Part shown: piece after piece, positions 16,625-26,799 of the stretch | How the letters are laid out: every line of letters begins with the position of its first letter | Position numbering within the stretch: the stretch's first letter is position 1 | Source of the DNA: an uncultured Myxococcales bacterium | GTDB lineage: Bacteria > Myxococcota_A > UBA9042 | DNA: 64,000 nucleotides | Assembly (NCBI GenBank): GCA_903883645.1 | Contig: CAISBR010000111.1 | Span: 40,817 to 104,816, forward strand | Direction: 5' to 3' | Program-made: the position numbers and the translations under genes | The notes under the pieces: model-generated | What the model was told of the DNA's origin: nothing | Database searches by the model: none | Seen by the model: the letters and a program-made list of their open reading frames with translations, nothing else

Positions 16625-18393
16625 TGAACCTGCTGCAAACGCCCGTGCGCCATCTCTTTTTTACCGGCAAGGGCGGCGTGGGCAAGACCAGTGTCGCCTG
16701 TGCCACCGCGATTGGCCTCGCCGACCGCGGCAAGCGGGTCCTGCTGGTGAGCACCGACCCGGCCTCGAATCTTGACGAAGTGCTTGAAACTACCTTGAGT
16801 TCGACCCCTGTGGCCGTCGCCTTGGTGCCGGGGCTGTGGGCGCAGAACATCGACCCCGAGGCGGCAGCGGCGGCGTACCGCGACAAAGTCATTGGCCCCT
16901 ATCGCAAATTGCTGCCGGCCGTGGCACTGGCGAGCATGGAGGAGCAGCTGTCGGGCGCCTGTACGGTCGAGATCGCGGCCTTCGACGAGTTTTCGAAGGT
17001 TTTGGGCGACCCCGCCGTGACAGCGCAGTTCGACCACGTGGTTTTTGATACGGCGCCGACAGGCCACACCCTTCGCCTCCTTGAACTGCCGGCGGCGTGG
17101 TCGGGCTTTCTAGAGAGCAATGTGGGCGGTACCTCGTGTTTGGGGCCCCTGGCCGGGTTGCAGGCGCAGCAGGCGCTCTATTCGCAGTCGCGGGCGGCCC
17201 TCATCGATGGCCATCGCACGCAGTTGGTCCTTGTGGCGCGGGCGGAACGGGCGGCGCTAAACGAGGCCGAGCGCACCCGCAGCGAGCTCGCCGTGCTGGG
17301 GGTAGCCAACCAGGCACTGGTCCTCAACGGCCTGTTTCGCCTAGTCGATTCGGCCGACCCTGTGGCGGTGGCCATGCAACGGCGCGGCGACGAGGCTCTG
17401 CGCGAGCTGCCAGTGGGTCTGCAGGCGCTGCCGCGAGCCGAGTTGCCGCTGCTGCCGTTTGGCCTAGTTGGGGTGGCGGCACTGCGGCGGCTGCTGGGTG
17501 GTTTGCCCGGCAATGGCTCGCAACCCGATGACACAGAAGCTAAGTTTGTGCCGGAGTTGCTGCCGTCCTTGGCGAGTCTGCTGCCCGCGCTGGCCGAGCA
17601 TGGTCGCGGCGTGATCTTGACCATGGGCAAGGGCGGCGTGGGCAAGACCAGCGTGGCGGTCAGCGTGGCGGTCGAGCTGGCGCGGCTGGGGCATCAAGTC
17701 CGCTTGACAACAACGGATCCTGCGGCGCATGTGCAAGAGACGCTGGGCAGCGCGGTGGCGGGCCTGCAGGTCAGCCGCATCGATCCCCAGGCAGAAGTGC
17801 TTGCTTATACAGCAGAGACGATGGCTACAGCTGGGGCGGGGCTAGATGCCGCAGGGCTTGCGCTCCTCGCCGAAGATCTGCGCAGCCCGTGTACTGAAGA
17901 AATTGCTGTATTTAGGGCCTTTGCGCGCGTAGTCGATCAGGGTGAGCAGGGCTTTGTGGTGATCGATACCGCGCCCACCGGCCACACGCTGCTGCTGCTC
18001 GACGCGGCCGAGTCGTACCACCGCGAGGTGTTGCGCACTGCGGGGCAAGCGCCCGCTGAGGTGCGCAAGTTGCTGCCGCGCCTGCGCGATCCCGCCTACA
18101 CGCGCATCTTGTTGGTAACTCTGCCCGAGGCGACACCGGTACACGAAGCCGCTCAACTGCAACGGGATTTGGCCCGCGCCGACATTGCGCCGTTTGCCTG
18201 GGTGGTGAATCAGAGCCTGCTGCCGTTGCAGGTTACCGACCCCACCTTGGTGCAGCGACGCAGCCATGAAGCGCGCTTTATACATGAAGTCGAGAAGTTG
18301 AGTGCTCGTATGGTGGTTGTGCCCTGGCAGCCGCCCACCATGGGGCCTCGGCTTGACCTGCTGGCGGCCGTCCCCGTGCGAGGTGCCCCATGA
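16624..18393 (+). CDS. arsA: ArsA arsenite-stimulated ATPase (two-domain)
   Basis: 589-aa two-half ATPase. Each half has a deviant Walker [10 protein letters not shown] (residues about 15-23 and 335-343) and a DTAPTGHT box. The three As(III)-binding cysteines are conserved: Cys 113 (SGACTVEIA), Cys 172 (TSCLG) and Cys 423 (SPCTEEIA). ArsA usually drives ArsB. Here the pump is Acr3, a pairing also seen elsewhere with arsD. Overlaps acr3 by ATGA. The two P-loop regions are identical over 26 bases at DNA level. Confidence 0.95.
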   Translation: MNLLQTPVRHLFFTGKGGVGKTSVACATAIGLADRGKRVLLVSTDPASNLDEVLETTLSSTPVAVALVPGLWAQNIDPEAAAAAYRDKVIGPYRKLLPAVALASMEEQLSGACTVEIAAFDEFSKVLGDPAVTAQFDHVVFDTAPTGHTLRLLELPAAWSGFLESNVGGTSCLGPLAGLQAQQALYSQSRAALIDGHRTQLVLVARAERAALNEAERTRSELAVLGVANQALVLNGLFRLVDSADPVAVAMQRRGDEALRELPVGLQALPRAELPLLPFGLVGVAALRRLLGGLPGNGSQPDDTEAKFVPELLPSLASLLPALAEHGRGVILTMGKGGVGKTSVAVSVAVELARLGHQVRLTTTDPAAHVQETLGSAVAGLQVSRIDPQAEVLAYTAETMATAGAGLDAAGLALLAEDLRSPCTEEIAVFRAFARVVDQGEQGFVVIDTAPTGHTLLLLDAAESYHREVLRTAGQAPAEVRKLLPRLRDPAYTRILLVTLPEATPVHEAAQLQRDLARADIAPFAWVVNQSLLPLQVTDPTLVQRRSHEARFIHEVEKLSARMVVVPWQPPTMGPRLDLLAAVPVRGAP

Positions 18394-19469
18394 ATGCTGA
18401 CGTAATTGTTCCCTCAGTGGCCAGTAAGCTAAGCTTTCTCGACCGTTACCTGACGCTGTGGATCTTCGCAGCCATGGCCCTCGGCATCGCGCTCGGCTAC
18501 GTCGCTCCTGGTTTTACTCAGGCACTACAACGTCTTAGCGTGGGAACCACCTCGATTCCGATCGCCGTGGGCCTGGTCCTGATGATGTACCCGCCGCTGG
18601 CCAAGGTTCGCTACCAAGAATTAGGCCTGATCTTCGACAATAAGCGCCTGCTGGGCTTGTCGCTGCTGCAGAATTGGGTGATTGGGCCGCTGCTCATGTT
18701 CGGCCTAGCGATCCTGTTCTTGCACGATAAACCCGAGTATATGCTGGGGCTTATCTTGATCGGTCTCGCGCGCTGCATCGCCATGGTCATCGTGTGGAAC
18801 GACCTGGCCAAGGGCGACACCGAGTACTGCGCCGGCCTAGTCGCCTTCAACTCGATCTTTCAGGTGCTTTTCTTCTCGATTTACGCCTACTTCTTCGCCA
18901 CCGTGCTGCCAGGCTGGCTGGGGATGCAGTCGGCGGTGGTGCACATCACCATCGGCGAGATCGCGCAAAGTGTAGCGATTTACTTGGGAATTCCGTTTGC
19001 CGCGGGCCTTATCAGTCGCCGCGTGCTGGTCGCCGCCAAGGGCCGCAACTGGTACGAACAGCGTTTTGTGCCGCGTATCAGTCCTATCACCTTGATCGCG
19101 CTGCTATTTACCATTGTGGTGATGTTCTCACTCAAGGGGGCGGCGATCGTGCAGTTGCCGTTTGATGTGCTGCGGATTGCCGCGCCGCTGCTGATCTACT
19201 TTGTGGTGATGTTCAGCCTGTCGTTTTGGCTCAGCAAGCGCGCCGGCGCGAATTATCCCCAGGCAGCGACCCTGTCGTTTACCGCAGCGTCGAACAACTT
19301 TGAGCTCGCGATCGCCGTCGCCATCGCTAGTTTTGGCCTGCACAGTGGCGCCGCGTTTGCCGCGGTGATTGGCCCCCTAGTCGAAGTTCCAGCGCTGCTC
19401 GGCCTTGTGCACCTAGCGCTGTGGCTGCAACGCCGCTACTTCAGCCCAGGCATAGGGGTACAAGTATGA
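18390..19469 (+). CDS. acr3: Acr3 arsenite efflux permease
   Basis: Inner-membrane As(III) exporter of the BART superfamily, 359 aa with about ten TM segments. The functional residues are visible: Cys 129 in TM4 (ARCIAMV) and Glu 305 in TM9 (SNNFELA). Third gene of the plus-strand ars operon; it overlaps arsA and arsC by 4 bases each. With ArsA and ArsD next to it, energised export is likely. Confidence 0.95.
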   Translation: MNADVIVPSVASKLSFLDRYLTLWIFAAMALGIALGYVAPGFTQALQRLSVGTTSIPIAVGLVLMMYPPLAKVRYQELGLIFDNKRLLGLSLLQNWVIGPLLMFGLAILFLHDKPEYMLGLILIGLARCIAMVIVWNDLAKGDTEYCAGLVAFNSIFQVLFFSIYAYFFATVLPGWLGMQSAVVHITIGEIAQSVAIYLGIPFAAGLISRRVLVAAKGRNWYEQRFVPRISPITLIALLFTIVVMFSLKGAAIVQLPFDVLRIAAPLLIYFVVMFSLSFWLSKRAGANYPQAATLSFTAASNNFELAIAVAIASFGLHSGAAFAAVIGPLVEVPALLGLVHLALWLQRRYFSPGIGVQV

Positions 19470-19885
19470 GCAATAGCAGCGGAATCTTGTTCTTGTGTGT
19501 CGCCAATTCGGCGCGCAGTCAAATGGCCGAGGGCTTGGCGCGGCGACTGCTGGGCGACCGCGCGGTGGTTCAGAGCGCGGGTAGCCAACCATCGCACGTC
19601 AATCCGTATGCGATCGCGGTCATGGCCGAGCTGGGCATCGACCTGGGCACGCACTACTCCAAGTCGGTGCAGACCATCGACCCGGCTACGGTCGACACGG
19701 TCATTACCTTGTGTGCTGAAGAGGTTTGCCCCCTATTCTTAGGTCAAGCCCAGCGCGTGCACTGGCCGATTGCCGACCCCGCGAGTTCCGACCCGACTCT
19801 GCCGCCCCACGAGCAGCTGCGGCGCTTTCGCGAAGCGCGCGACTTGCTAAAAACTAAGCTAGATCAGTGGCTTGTGCAGGATTAG
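19466..19885 (+). CDS. arsC: Thioredoxin-coupled arsenate reductase (LMW-PTP fold)
   Basis: Reduces arsenate to arsenite for export by Acr3. 139 aa with a P-loop CVANSARS (nucleophile Cys 11, Arg 17) and the redox pair in CAEEVC (Cys 83 and 88), as in thioredoxin-dependent ArsC enzymes. ATG 19466 overlaps the acr3 stop. The two thioredoxins encoded across the divergent promoter are natural reductants. Convergent with the kinase gene, only 3 bases between stop codons. Confidence 0.94.
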   Translation: MSNSSGILFLCVANSARSQMAEGLARRLLGDRAVVQSAGSQPSHVNPYAIAVMAELGIDLGTHYSKSVQTIDPATVDTVITLCAEEVCPLFLGQAQRVHWPIADPASSDPTLPPHEQLRRFREARDLLKTKLDQWLVQD

Positions 19886-19888
19886 CTA

Positions 19889-22036
19889 CTAGAACATCCG
19901 CCGCTTGAGTCGCGCCGCCTCGTCGCCCCAGGCCTGCGCCACATCCAGCGCACCGCCAGTCTGGGCCAAATCGGTCAGAGTCAGCAGGGCATCCAACCGC
20001 AGGCGCGGCAAGCCCATTTCGCCCGCCAGTTGCTCGGCTCGACTCAGCGCCCGCGCCGCCGCGAGCGGCTGGCCAAGTTGCTGCCAGCACCGCCCCGCCA
20101 ACCACAGCGCCCGGGCGGTCGTCGCCACCGTACCAAGCGGTTCCACAAGTGCCAGGCCATCTTCAGCGGCCTTGCGCCCACGCTGGGGCCTGCCGCGTCG
20201 CAGATCGCACTCGCCGCGGCGCAGGGCAGCCTCAGCGGCCAACAGCGGGTCGCCCAATTCACTGGCCCACGCCGACGCTCGTTGGGCCTGCCGTTCCGCA
20301 CTGTTCAGCTCGCCGGTAGCCAGAGCTGCGCCACTGGTGGCCAATGCCACCCGCACATGTGCTTGGCTAAGTCGATTTACTTCAACGGCTTGTGCAGCTT
20401 CCACCGCTCGCGCTGGCTCTTCACCTTCGGCCAGCACCGCCACTTGCAGCGCCCAGCAAGACTCGACCAGCTCGTGTTCGGCGGGCAGCGCCGCGATGGC
20501 CAGCACCGTTCTCTCCAAGCGGTGCAGCGCCTGAGGCAGTTGACCGCAGCCCAAGCGCAGTGCGGCATCGGCCAGCTCGACCCGCGCCCGCAGCGGATCC
20601 GCAGGCGGCAGCGCCAGGTCGGCAAGCAACCCCTGTGCTTCGGCCAGGGGCGCCCGCACGAGCTCTAGCCAGCCACAGCGCAGGTCCCATTCGATGACGT
20701 CGAGCAGCGCCGCCAGCCACGGCCCCGCCTGGGTCGCCGACGCAGACAGCGCCACCACTCGCATCAAATGTTGGCGCCGCGCCTGCGCATTTTGGGTTGC
20801 CGCCGCACTTTCTCGAGCCAACCGTGCCGCGTCGCCCAAGCGCCGTGCCGCTAGGTACAGACGGGTTGCATCTTCGCGACTTGCCTCGGTTTGTGCGCAA
20901 CCCGTCTCGATCGCTCCCGCCGCCCGCGCCAGCACCACCCGCACCGCGCGCGGCGGCAGGCTTTGCATCAGCTGTTGCCGGTCGATCTGTGGCGCCAGCT
21001 GCGGGGTATCGGCCGGCCCTGTCACGGTTCCGTCGTGGCGCAGCGCAGCCATCACTTCGGCCGGCGGTCGCAGGCCCAGAGCCAGCTCTAGCAGACCCAT
21101 GTGGGGCGGAAGCACGCTGAGCAGAAGTGGAATTGCCAGATCAAGCGGCGCAAGCCCACCCAGAATCGGTAGCGCGATCTCCGCGCTTGTGGCGCTGAAG
21201 TCGGCCGCAGGTAGGCCAGACCGCAGACTAGCCAGTCCCAGCGCGCGCAGCAGCTCGTCGGCAAACGCCCCCGCCGATGCAGGGCGCTGAAGGGGATTCG
21301 CCGCCGTCGCCCGCCGCAGCAGCGCGACGGCAGCTGTAGGCAATTGGTTTTCATCTATCCGTGGTTGTGCTTGCCAGTCGCTCCGCGCAGGCAACGTGCC
21401 GGTCAGCAGCTCCACGGCCATCACGGCCAGCGCAAACAGGTCCGAACTCGCGCGCGGCGGGCTATTGCCCAGCTCCGGTGCCAAGTAGGCGGCGGTGCCG
21501 TGGCTCAACTGGGCGTCGGCCCGCCCATCTTGGCGGCTGCGGGCCAGGCCAAAATCGGCCAGTTTGGCCACGGTCGGTCCGTCGCTCAAGGTCCGCAGTA
21601 GCACATTTTCAGGTTTAATATCGCAGTGAATGACCCCCAGCCGATGCGCCGCGTCAAGGGCCGTCGCCACTTGCTGTAGCCATAGCGCAGCCTGGGTCCG
21701 CGGCACGGGCCCGCGCGACAGCACCTGCCGCAGCGACGGCCCATCGACCCACTCCATCTCGATATAGGGCAGACCCTGATCGTCGCCGATCGCGTGTACG
21801 GCCACCACGTGGGGGTGCACCACCCGCGCCGCCGCCCGCGCCTCCAGCAGCGTTCGCAGTGCCAGTGCCTCCAGGTCCGACTCGGCCTTCAGCCACTTGA
21901 CCGCAACCGGGCGATCTAGCAATTCGTCTTGAGCTAACCAGACTTCGCCCATGCCGCCTGCGCCTATCTGCCGCACCAGCACAAGCGACGGGCCAATGTG
22001 CATCTGCGGTTTCCAGTGGCGGATGGTCGGCTTCAT
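19889..22036 (-). CDS. Ser/Thr protein kinase with C-terminal helical repeats
   Basis: 715-aa cytoplasmic kinase. The Hanks-type domain (about residues 15-275) has the Gly loop GAGGMGEVW, VAVKW (Lys 47), HCDIKPEN (Asp 139) and DFGLAR. The HRD Arg is replaced by Cys, so this is a non-RD kinase and activation-loop control may differ. No TM segment is obvious after it. The rest (about 320-715) is Ala-rich helical repeat, TPR-like, likely for protein binding. ATG 22036 has GAGG 7 bases upstream. Divergent from pssA. Confidence 0.88.
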   Translation of the reverse strand: MKPTIRHWKPQMHIGPSLVLVRQIGAGGMGEVWLAQDELLDRPVAVKWLKAESDLEALALRTLLEARAAARVVHPHVVAVHAIGDDQGLPYIEMEWVDGPSLRQVLSRGPVPRTQAALWLQQVATALDAAHRLGVIHCDIKPENVLLRTLSDGPTVAKLADFGLARSRQDGRADAQLSHGTAAYLAPELGNSPPRASSDLFALAVMAVELLTGTLPARSDWQAQPRIDENQLPTAAVALLRRATAANPLQRPASAGAFADELLRALGLASLRSGLPAADFSATSAEIALPILGGLAPLDLAIPLLLSVLPPHMGLLELALGLRPPAEVMAALRHDGTVTGPADTPQLAPQIDRQQLMQSLPPRAVRVVLARAAGAIETGCAQTEASREDATRLYLAARRLGDAARLARESAAATQNAQARRQHLMRVVALSASATQAGPWLAALLDVIEWDLRCGWLELVRAPLAEAQGLLADLALPPADPLRARVELADAALRLGCGQLPQALHRLERTVLAIAALPAEHELVESCWALQVAVLAEGEEPARAVEAAQAVEVNRLSQAHVRVALATSGAALATGELNSAERQAQRASAWASELGDPLLAAEAALRRGECDLRRGRPQRGRKAAEDGLALVEPLGTVATTARALWLAGRCWQQLGQPLAAARALSRAEQLAGEMGLPRLRLDALLTLTDLAQTGGALDVAQAWGDEAARLKRRMF

Positions 22037-22213
22037 GGGCAACCTCAGGCAGGGCAGGGCGTCAAACTTTAGCAGGCCCGGCGAAAAGCGCGACAGGTGC
22101 TGCCGATTCGGGCCAATTGCCGGCTGACGCCGAGGCGCGCTAAGCTAGCCGTTCTGCGTGCGCACTCGGCGCCGCACCTGACCGCTGCCGTTGGGCGCGA
22201 CAAGGCCAAGACC

Positions 22214-23008
22214 GTGAGACTTTTTGACCCCGTGCCGCCGCGCACCATTCCGCCGAACCTGATTACGGCCACGGCGCTGGGCTGCGGCCTGTCGTCGATT
22301 TACGCTTCGCTGGCCCTGCACGACTTTACGCTCGCGGCCTGGCTCGTGCTGCTGTCCGTGCTGCTCGACAAGCTAGACGGCAGCGTGGCGCGGGCGCTGA
22401 AGGGTGCCACCGAATTCGGCGTGCAATTCGACTCTTTTGCCGATGCCACCGCCTTTGGCGCCGCGCCTGCTGCGCTCGTAGTGGGCCTATGCGAGACGCT
22501 AGTTCCGACGGTCTGGGGGCCACAGGCGCTAGTTCTGGGGCTGCCCGCCGGGGTAGTTCTCAAGGGTCTCGCGCTGTTCTACGCGATCATGACTGTGGTG
22601 CGCCTGGCCCGCTTCAACGTGATGACCTCGACGATCGGGCCACTGCTGTTCTTGGGCCTGCCGTCGACCGTGTCGGGCGCGATGATCTGCAGCGGTTTCT
22701 TGGGCTGGCAAGAGCTGGGCTGGCACACCCTGCACCCCGGCTGGCTCGCGTGGCTGCCGGTGGCCATGCTGCTGAATGCGCTGGCGATGGTGTCGAACCT
22801 GCCGTTGCCGAAGCTTAAAGCGAGTAAGAACAAGGCAATCAAGGCCATTCAACTGACGATCGGCGCCTACATCTACTTATCGGTGCTGCTGCGCACGGGG
22901 CTGTGGGTCACGCACGCGGTCATGGCTGGCTACCTGCTGATCGGCTTTGTCTTTTCGGGCCCCAAGCTGTGGCGCGAAGCCTTAGCGGCGCCAAAGGACC
23001 TGCCGTGA
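22214..23008 (+). CDS. pssA: CDP-diacylglycerol-serine O-phosphatidyltransferase
   Basis: Makes phosphatidylserine, the precursor of phosphatidylethanolamine, in the inner membrane. 264 aa, multi-TM, with the full CDP-alcohol phosphotransferase motif DG-x2-AR-x8-G-x3-D-x3-D (Asp 55 to Asp 77). The N-terminal PPNLITATALGCG resembles PssA starts. GTG 22214 is chosen as closest to the conserved core; the frame is open from 22097. Phosphatidylglycerophosphate synthase is the alternative, but the sequence fits PssA better. Overlaps the next gene by 4 bases. Confidence 0.85.
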   Translation: MRLFDPVPPRTIPPNLITATALGCGLSSIYASLALHDFTLAAWLVLLSVLLDKLDGSVARALKGATEFGVQFDSFADATAFGAAPAALVVGLCETLVPTVWGPQALVLGLPAGVVLKGLALFYAIMTVVRLARFNVMTSTIGPLLFLGLPSTVSGAMICSGFLGWQELGWHTLHPGWLAWLPVAMLLNALAMVSNLPLPKLKASKNKAIKAIQLTIGAYIYLSVLLRTGLWVTHAVMAGYLLIGFVFSGPKLWREALAAPKDLP

Positions 23009-23877
23009 AGTCGGTATCGGTGGCTGCAGCCGACGGAACCCTGCTGTCGGTACGCTTAACGGGGCGCCATCAGGGCCCGCTGGTGGTGCTGTGCGACGGC
23101 GTGGGTTGCGACGGCTATGTATGGCGTTACCTGCGGCCAGTTCTCGAAAACCGCTGTAGGGTCGTGCATTTTCACTATCGCGGCCACGGGCAAAGCGAGA
23201 TTCCGGCCGACGCAAGTAGCCTTAGCATCGAGCAGACGGCGCGCGACCTGTGGACGGTGGTCGATTGGGCTGGCGGCGGCCCGGTGGTGCTCGTCGGGCA
23301 CTCGATGGGCGTGCAAGTTCTGCTCGAAGCCGCGCACCTGCGACCGCTGCAAACGCAAGCCATTGTGCCCATTTGCGGTGCCTTCGAGCGCCCCCTCGAC
23401 ACCTTTCAGGGCAGCGATATCGGCGCTCGCCTGCTGCCGCTGCTTACCGGCGCGGCGCTCAAGTACCAGACCGGCTTAAGGCGCATTTGGCAGCGCGTGG
23501 TGCCGACCGAGTGGGCGTACCAGATCGCCGTGGCCACTGAGATCAATCCGCGCATGATTCGGCGCGACGATTTCTTGCCCTACCTTAACCATATGGCGGG
23601 TATGGACCCCCTGGTTTTCTTAGAGTTCTTGCAAAGTGTTGCCGGCCATTCCGCGCGGCCATGGCTGCCCGAGCTGGCGATGCCTGCCCTGGTGATCGCG
23701 GGGATTCAGGACCACTTTACCCCGGTCAAGCTACAGCGCGAACTGGCGGCGACGCTGCCGTGCGCCGAACTGTGCGAAGTGCCCGGCGGCAGCCACACCG
23801 CGCCGCTCGAACTGCCTGAACTTGTTGAGCTACGACTCGAAGTCTGGAGCCGCCGCTACAATCTCGGCTTGCTCTAA
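23005..23877 (+). CDS. Alpha/beta hydrolase
   Basis: 290-aa esterase/lipase-like hydrolase with an intact triad: GHSMG nucleophile elbow (Ser about 100), IQDHF (Asp) and GGSHTAP (His). An HYRGHGQS segment after the second strand supports the fold. Substrate unknown. GTG 23005 overlaps the pssA stop (GTGA), so it is cotranscribed and perhaps acts on lipids. Its last codons and stop are part of a tandem repeat that continues downstream. Confidence 0.87.
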   Translation: MKSVSVAAADGTLLSVRLTGRHQGPLVVLCDGVGCDGYVWRYLRPVLENRCRVVHFHYRGHGQSEIPADASSLSIEQTARDLWTVVDWAGGGPVVLVGHSMGVQVLLEAAHLRPLQTQAIVPICGAFERPLDTFQGSDIGARLLPLLTGAALKYQTGLRRIWQRVVPTEWAYQIAVATEINPRMIRRDDFLPYLNHMAGMDPLVFLEFLQSVAGHSARPWLPELAMPALVIAGIQDHFTPVKLQRELAATLPCAELCEVPGGSHTAPLELPELVELRLEVWSRRYNLGLL

Positions 23878-23980
23878 CAGTTTCGGCTTGCTCTAACAGT
23901 TTCGGCTTGCTCTAACAGTTTCGGCTTGCCTATTAGGGAACTCGGCTTGCTGTTGGGGGTACGGGGCTTGCTCTAGGGTG
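23863..23980 (+). repeat. 19-bp tandem repeat spanning the hydrolase stop codon
   Basis: Units CTCGGCTTGCTCTAACAGT: near-perfect at 23863-23881, 23882-23900 and 23901-23919, then three degenerate units to 23980. The first unit encodes the last residues (GLL) and the TAA stop of the hydrolase. Confidence 0.85.
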
Positions 23981-24025
23981 CGCGCATCGCGCCGAGCTGG
24001 GCTGCCGTCGCGGAGTCGGCTTAGC

Positions 24026-24421
24026 TCAGGTGTCGTAGAAGATCGGCTCGTGGATCTGCAAGAAGGCGTTGAGCATCTTCATCTCTTCTTCGCTCAAATC
24101 AGCGAATTTCACGCCGGCTCCAGCCTTGGTGCGCTGATTGCTGCCCTCGCTGAGCGGACGCGTCCACATCACCGTCGCAGTCTTATCGAACACATGGGTA
24201 TGCCCCGGGATCGAAAAGCGCACTTCGACCGAGTCGCCCTTGCGCAGGTGTTCCTCGGTGGCAATGAACAGGCCGCCTGCCGAAATATTGCTCACCAGAC
24301 CAACGAACAGCCGATGATCTGTGGCAATTCCCACTTGGATGTCGAAGGCCTTACGCGCCAGCTCGCGGCGGTCACTGGCGCGTGCCTGGGTGCTGGTCTG
24401 GGACGGGGTTGCCTTGCTCAT
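24026..24421 (-). CDS. PilZ-domain protein
   Basis: 131 aa. A disordered Ser/Thr-rich start is followed by a PilZ domain (about 18-120) with NISAGGLFI, the core of the family, and VMWTRPLS. The conserved N-terminal RxxxR is represented by RRELAR. Likely a c-di-GMP receptor of the TIGR02266 type common in deltaproteobacteria. Whether it binds the nucleotide cannot be judged. Downstream of the FHA gene on the same strand, about 85 bases away. Confidence 0.85.
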   Translation of the reverse strand: MSKATPSQTSTQARASDRRELARKAFDIQVGIATDHRLFVGLVSNISAGGLFIATEEHLRKGDSVEVRFSIPGHTHVFDKTATVMWTRPLSEGSNQRTKAGAGVKFADLSEEEMKMLNAFLQIHEPIFYDT

Positions 24422-24506
24422 GATGATACTCGCACTCTGGTTGGGAGGTCGGGGTCAGTGTTTCACAGGTGGCGCATTTCGCCAAACGCAATCTCGCAAG
24501 TACCGG

Positions 24507-26378
24507 CTAGGCCGGCGGACCAAGGTGCACGCGCAGCAAGTTGCGGCCGAGCAGGAACAAGTCGCCATTGCGCAACGGCGACGCCTGTTTGGCCTTTACG
24601 AACGTGCCGTTCGAGCTGACCAAATCCTTCAAGAAGCAGCGGCCGTTGCGTTCCGACACCACTGCGTGGGAGCCCGATACAAAGCCGTCGCGCGGAAACA
24701 AAATGTCGCCTCGTTCGCGGCCCAGAAAAACATCGGGCGTGCCCAAAAGATAGGCATTGGCCACTTGCCGGCCCAGGCCGATCTGGCACAAACGGCCCCA
24801 AACTTCGCGCGGCAGCGGAAATCCGACGGTCTCGGCCTTGTTGGCATAGTTCAATTCGGCCGTCAGCCGCTCAAGACGCTCAAAACGTAGAACTTCTTGG
24901 CCAATGCGGATGGTGTCGCCGTGGTGCAATTCGACCGGCGTGGCGATGCGCACGAACACGCCGTTGCCATAATCCACCGGCCGCAGCGTCATCTTGCCCG
25001 ACTCCACATCGATCACGCAGTGCACCGGGGTCAAGAAGCCGTCGTCGGGGAAGCGCAGCTGGCAACCCTCGCCCGAGCCGATGCGGTTCTCGCCTAAGAC
25101 AAGCGGGAATTGAATCGATTCCGCACCGTTGTCGTCGATGAGGGCTACGTGGCCCAAGCGCTCGGGCTTAATCGCTACCGGCGCCGGCGCAGCTGAGTTC
25201 GGCGGCGGCGGAATCGAGTTTGGTGGCGGCGGGATCGAACTCGGTGGGGGCGGGATCTGCGAGCGCCGCTGCATATCGCGATCGGTAGGCAGGTTGACCA
25301 GTGCCGCGTGTCTCACCGACTGCAGGTCAGACGCGGTCTGCTGTGGTGCGGCGTGTTGCGGCGGCCGGTGCCCAGCGTCCTCGCCGAATCCGAGTTGTTC
25401 CATGCTGTTGAGCCCAGCGTTGTCGGCCAGCGCCGGATGCACCATCAGTGGCGTCAGGATGCCGCTTGGCGAGGCAGTCAGGGGTTCGAAGCGTTCCGCG
25501 GGCGGCAGGGTCTCGGGCTTGGGAGGCGCAAACTCAGCGTGCGCCGACACAGGGCGCGCCACGAGCGGCGGCAGGCCGACCGGTGGCATCAGGTCGCTTG
25601 GCCGCACCGGGTGCGCGGAAGGCGCCCCAGTCAGTCGCGCCCGGCCATGATCGCTGATCGCCTCGGGCAGCGTCGGTTGGGCTTCGGTCCTGGCCGCACC
25701 TGCGCTTACGGGCACGATGCCACTGCTACCCGGTCGCGGCGGCAGTTCGACAGCGGCGGCTGCCCCCAATGACTCGCCTTCGATTCGCATCGGCTGGCGC
25801 GGCTGGGTATCGCGGTGGGGCAATGGCTCCGAACGTGCGGCAATGCCAAGCAAACTGGCCGAGCGTCGCAGCGGCGGCATGCTTGTTGCGATGCTGCTAG
25901 CGGCCGGTGGCCTACTTGCCGACGCGTCGTCGGCCGGGTGAGCATCCGCCACCGTTGCCGCGGCGTCGGTCGTTGCGGGCGCACCGCTTCGCGCGAGCGC
26001 ATCACCTTTCGCGGGCGCATCACCTTTCGTGGGCGCATCACCTTTCGCGAGCGCATCACCTTTCGCGAGCGCATCACCTTTCGCGAGCGCATCACCTTTC
26101 GTGGGCGCATCACCTTTCGCGAGCGCATCACTTTTCGTGGGCGGCGCGCCAGCGGCCGGGGCAGCAACCGCCTGCGAAGCCTCCGTTTTTGCGGCTGCGG
26201 CCTCCGCTTCGACCCTGCCGAGAGCGCTCGCCGCAACCGGCTTGAGCGGAGCTTTGGCCACGCCTGCTGCTGCGCCGAGCGCCGGCTTGGCCTCGGTTGT
26301 CGCCAATGCAGCACCACAGCCAAGGCAGAATCGGTACTTGCCTTCGTTGCTTCTGCCGCAGCGCGGACACGTTGCCAT
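24507..26378 (-). CDS. Zinc-ribbon protein with two FHA domains
   Basis: 623 aa. It starts with a zinc ribbon (Cys 4, 7, 18, 21), then a long disordered Ala/Pro region holding eight six-residue units ([12 protein letters not shown]) and a Pro-rich SIPPPPN repeat. Two C-terminal FHA domains follow (about 410-490 and 530-615; second with [15 protein letters not shown] and SSNGTF). The first FHA is weaker (PVHCVID in place of SRxH). Probably a phosphothreonine-reading adaptor for the Ser/Thr kinases encoded nearby. ATG 26378 has GAGGAG 9 bases upstream. Confidence 0.87.
   Translation of the reverse strand: MATCPRCGRSNEGKYRFCLGCGAALATTEAKPALGAAAGVAKAPLKPVAASALGRVEAEAAAAKTEASQAVAAPAAGAPPTKSDALAKGDAPTKGDALAKGDALAKGDALAKGDAPTKGDAPAKGDALARSGAPATTDAAATVADAHPADDASASRPPAASSIATSMPPLRRSASLLGIAARSEPLPHRDTQPRQPMRIEGESLGAAAAVELPPRPGSSGIVPVSAGAARTEAQPTLPEAISDHGRARLTGAPSAHPVRPSDLMPPVGLPPLVARPVSAHAEFAPPKPETLPPAERFEPLTASPSGILTPLMVHPALADNAGLNSMEQLGFGEDAGHRPPQHAAPQQTASDLQSVRHAALVNLPTDRDMQRRSQIPPPPSSIPPPPNSIPPPPNSAAPAPVAIKPERLGHVALIDDNGAESIQFPLVLGENRIGSGEGCQLRFPDDGFLTPVHCVIDVESGKMTLRPVDYGNGVFVRIATPVELHHGDTIRIGQEVLRFERLERLTAELNYANKAETVGFPLPREVWGRLCQIGLGRQVANAYLLGTPDVFLGRERGDILFPRDGFVSGSHAVVSERNGRCFLKDLVSSNGTFVKAKQASPLRNGDLFLLGRNLLRVHLGPPA
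25993..26136 (-). repeat. Eight 18-bp tandem repeats within the FHA gene
   Basis: Units of the type GCGAGCGCATCACCTTTC on the plus strand, eight in a row with few changes, coding six residues each in the disordered linker. Likely to vary in copy number between strains. Confidence 0.9.
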
Positions 26379-26799
26379 CAGTCCAGCTCCTCGGTGGCCC
26401 CGGTCGACAGTGCGCGTCGCTCGCAGGTTCCCACAGCATGGCTCTCGTACCGTTCGCCCGCAACAGCGTCAAGCCTTCTTGCCGCTCCGCGACCACAATT
26501 TCTCACAATCGCCGGGGCACCATGGCGCAGTGCGTCGAATCTCAACTAGTTTTGCAAATTGCTGCGGCGATCCCGAACGGCTGCGTCTCCGCCCGCCATT
26601 TTTGACCTTGGGCAGCCTCCGTCGCGGCGCATCCCATCTTTGTCAGCTGATGTGGCCCGCGATCGCAAAAATCGGCGCTGAGCGGCCCTTGCGCACTTTG
26701 CACCGCGGCGATCTTGGGCTACAACAGCGGCGACGCCGGCCACGCGTGCCGGCCTGTTCTTTCTTTTTGCCCGCGCCCACCAGGGGCGTACGAGGGGCC
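26379..26799. other. Intergenic region between FHA gene and BMC operon
   Basis: 421 bases between divergent genes; must hold promoters for both. No convincing sigma70 pair was found. The only clear structure is the hairpin at 26735-26766. Open frames across it look like shadows of the FHA gene repeats. Confidence 0.6.
26735..26766 (+). terminator. Terminator-like hairpin ahead of the BMC operon
   Basis: GCCGGC-CACGCGT-GCCGGC stem followed by a T-rich run (CTGTTCTTTCTTTTT), about 33 bases before the first BMC gene. No plus-strand gene precedes it, so an attenuator is as likely as a terminator. Confidence 0.4.

Noticed and set aside
25993..26136. CRISPR-like array
   Set aside because: Units are contiguous 18-mers without spacers, and they code for in-frame protein repeats.
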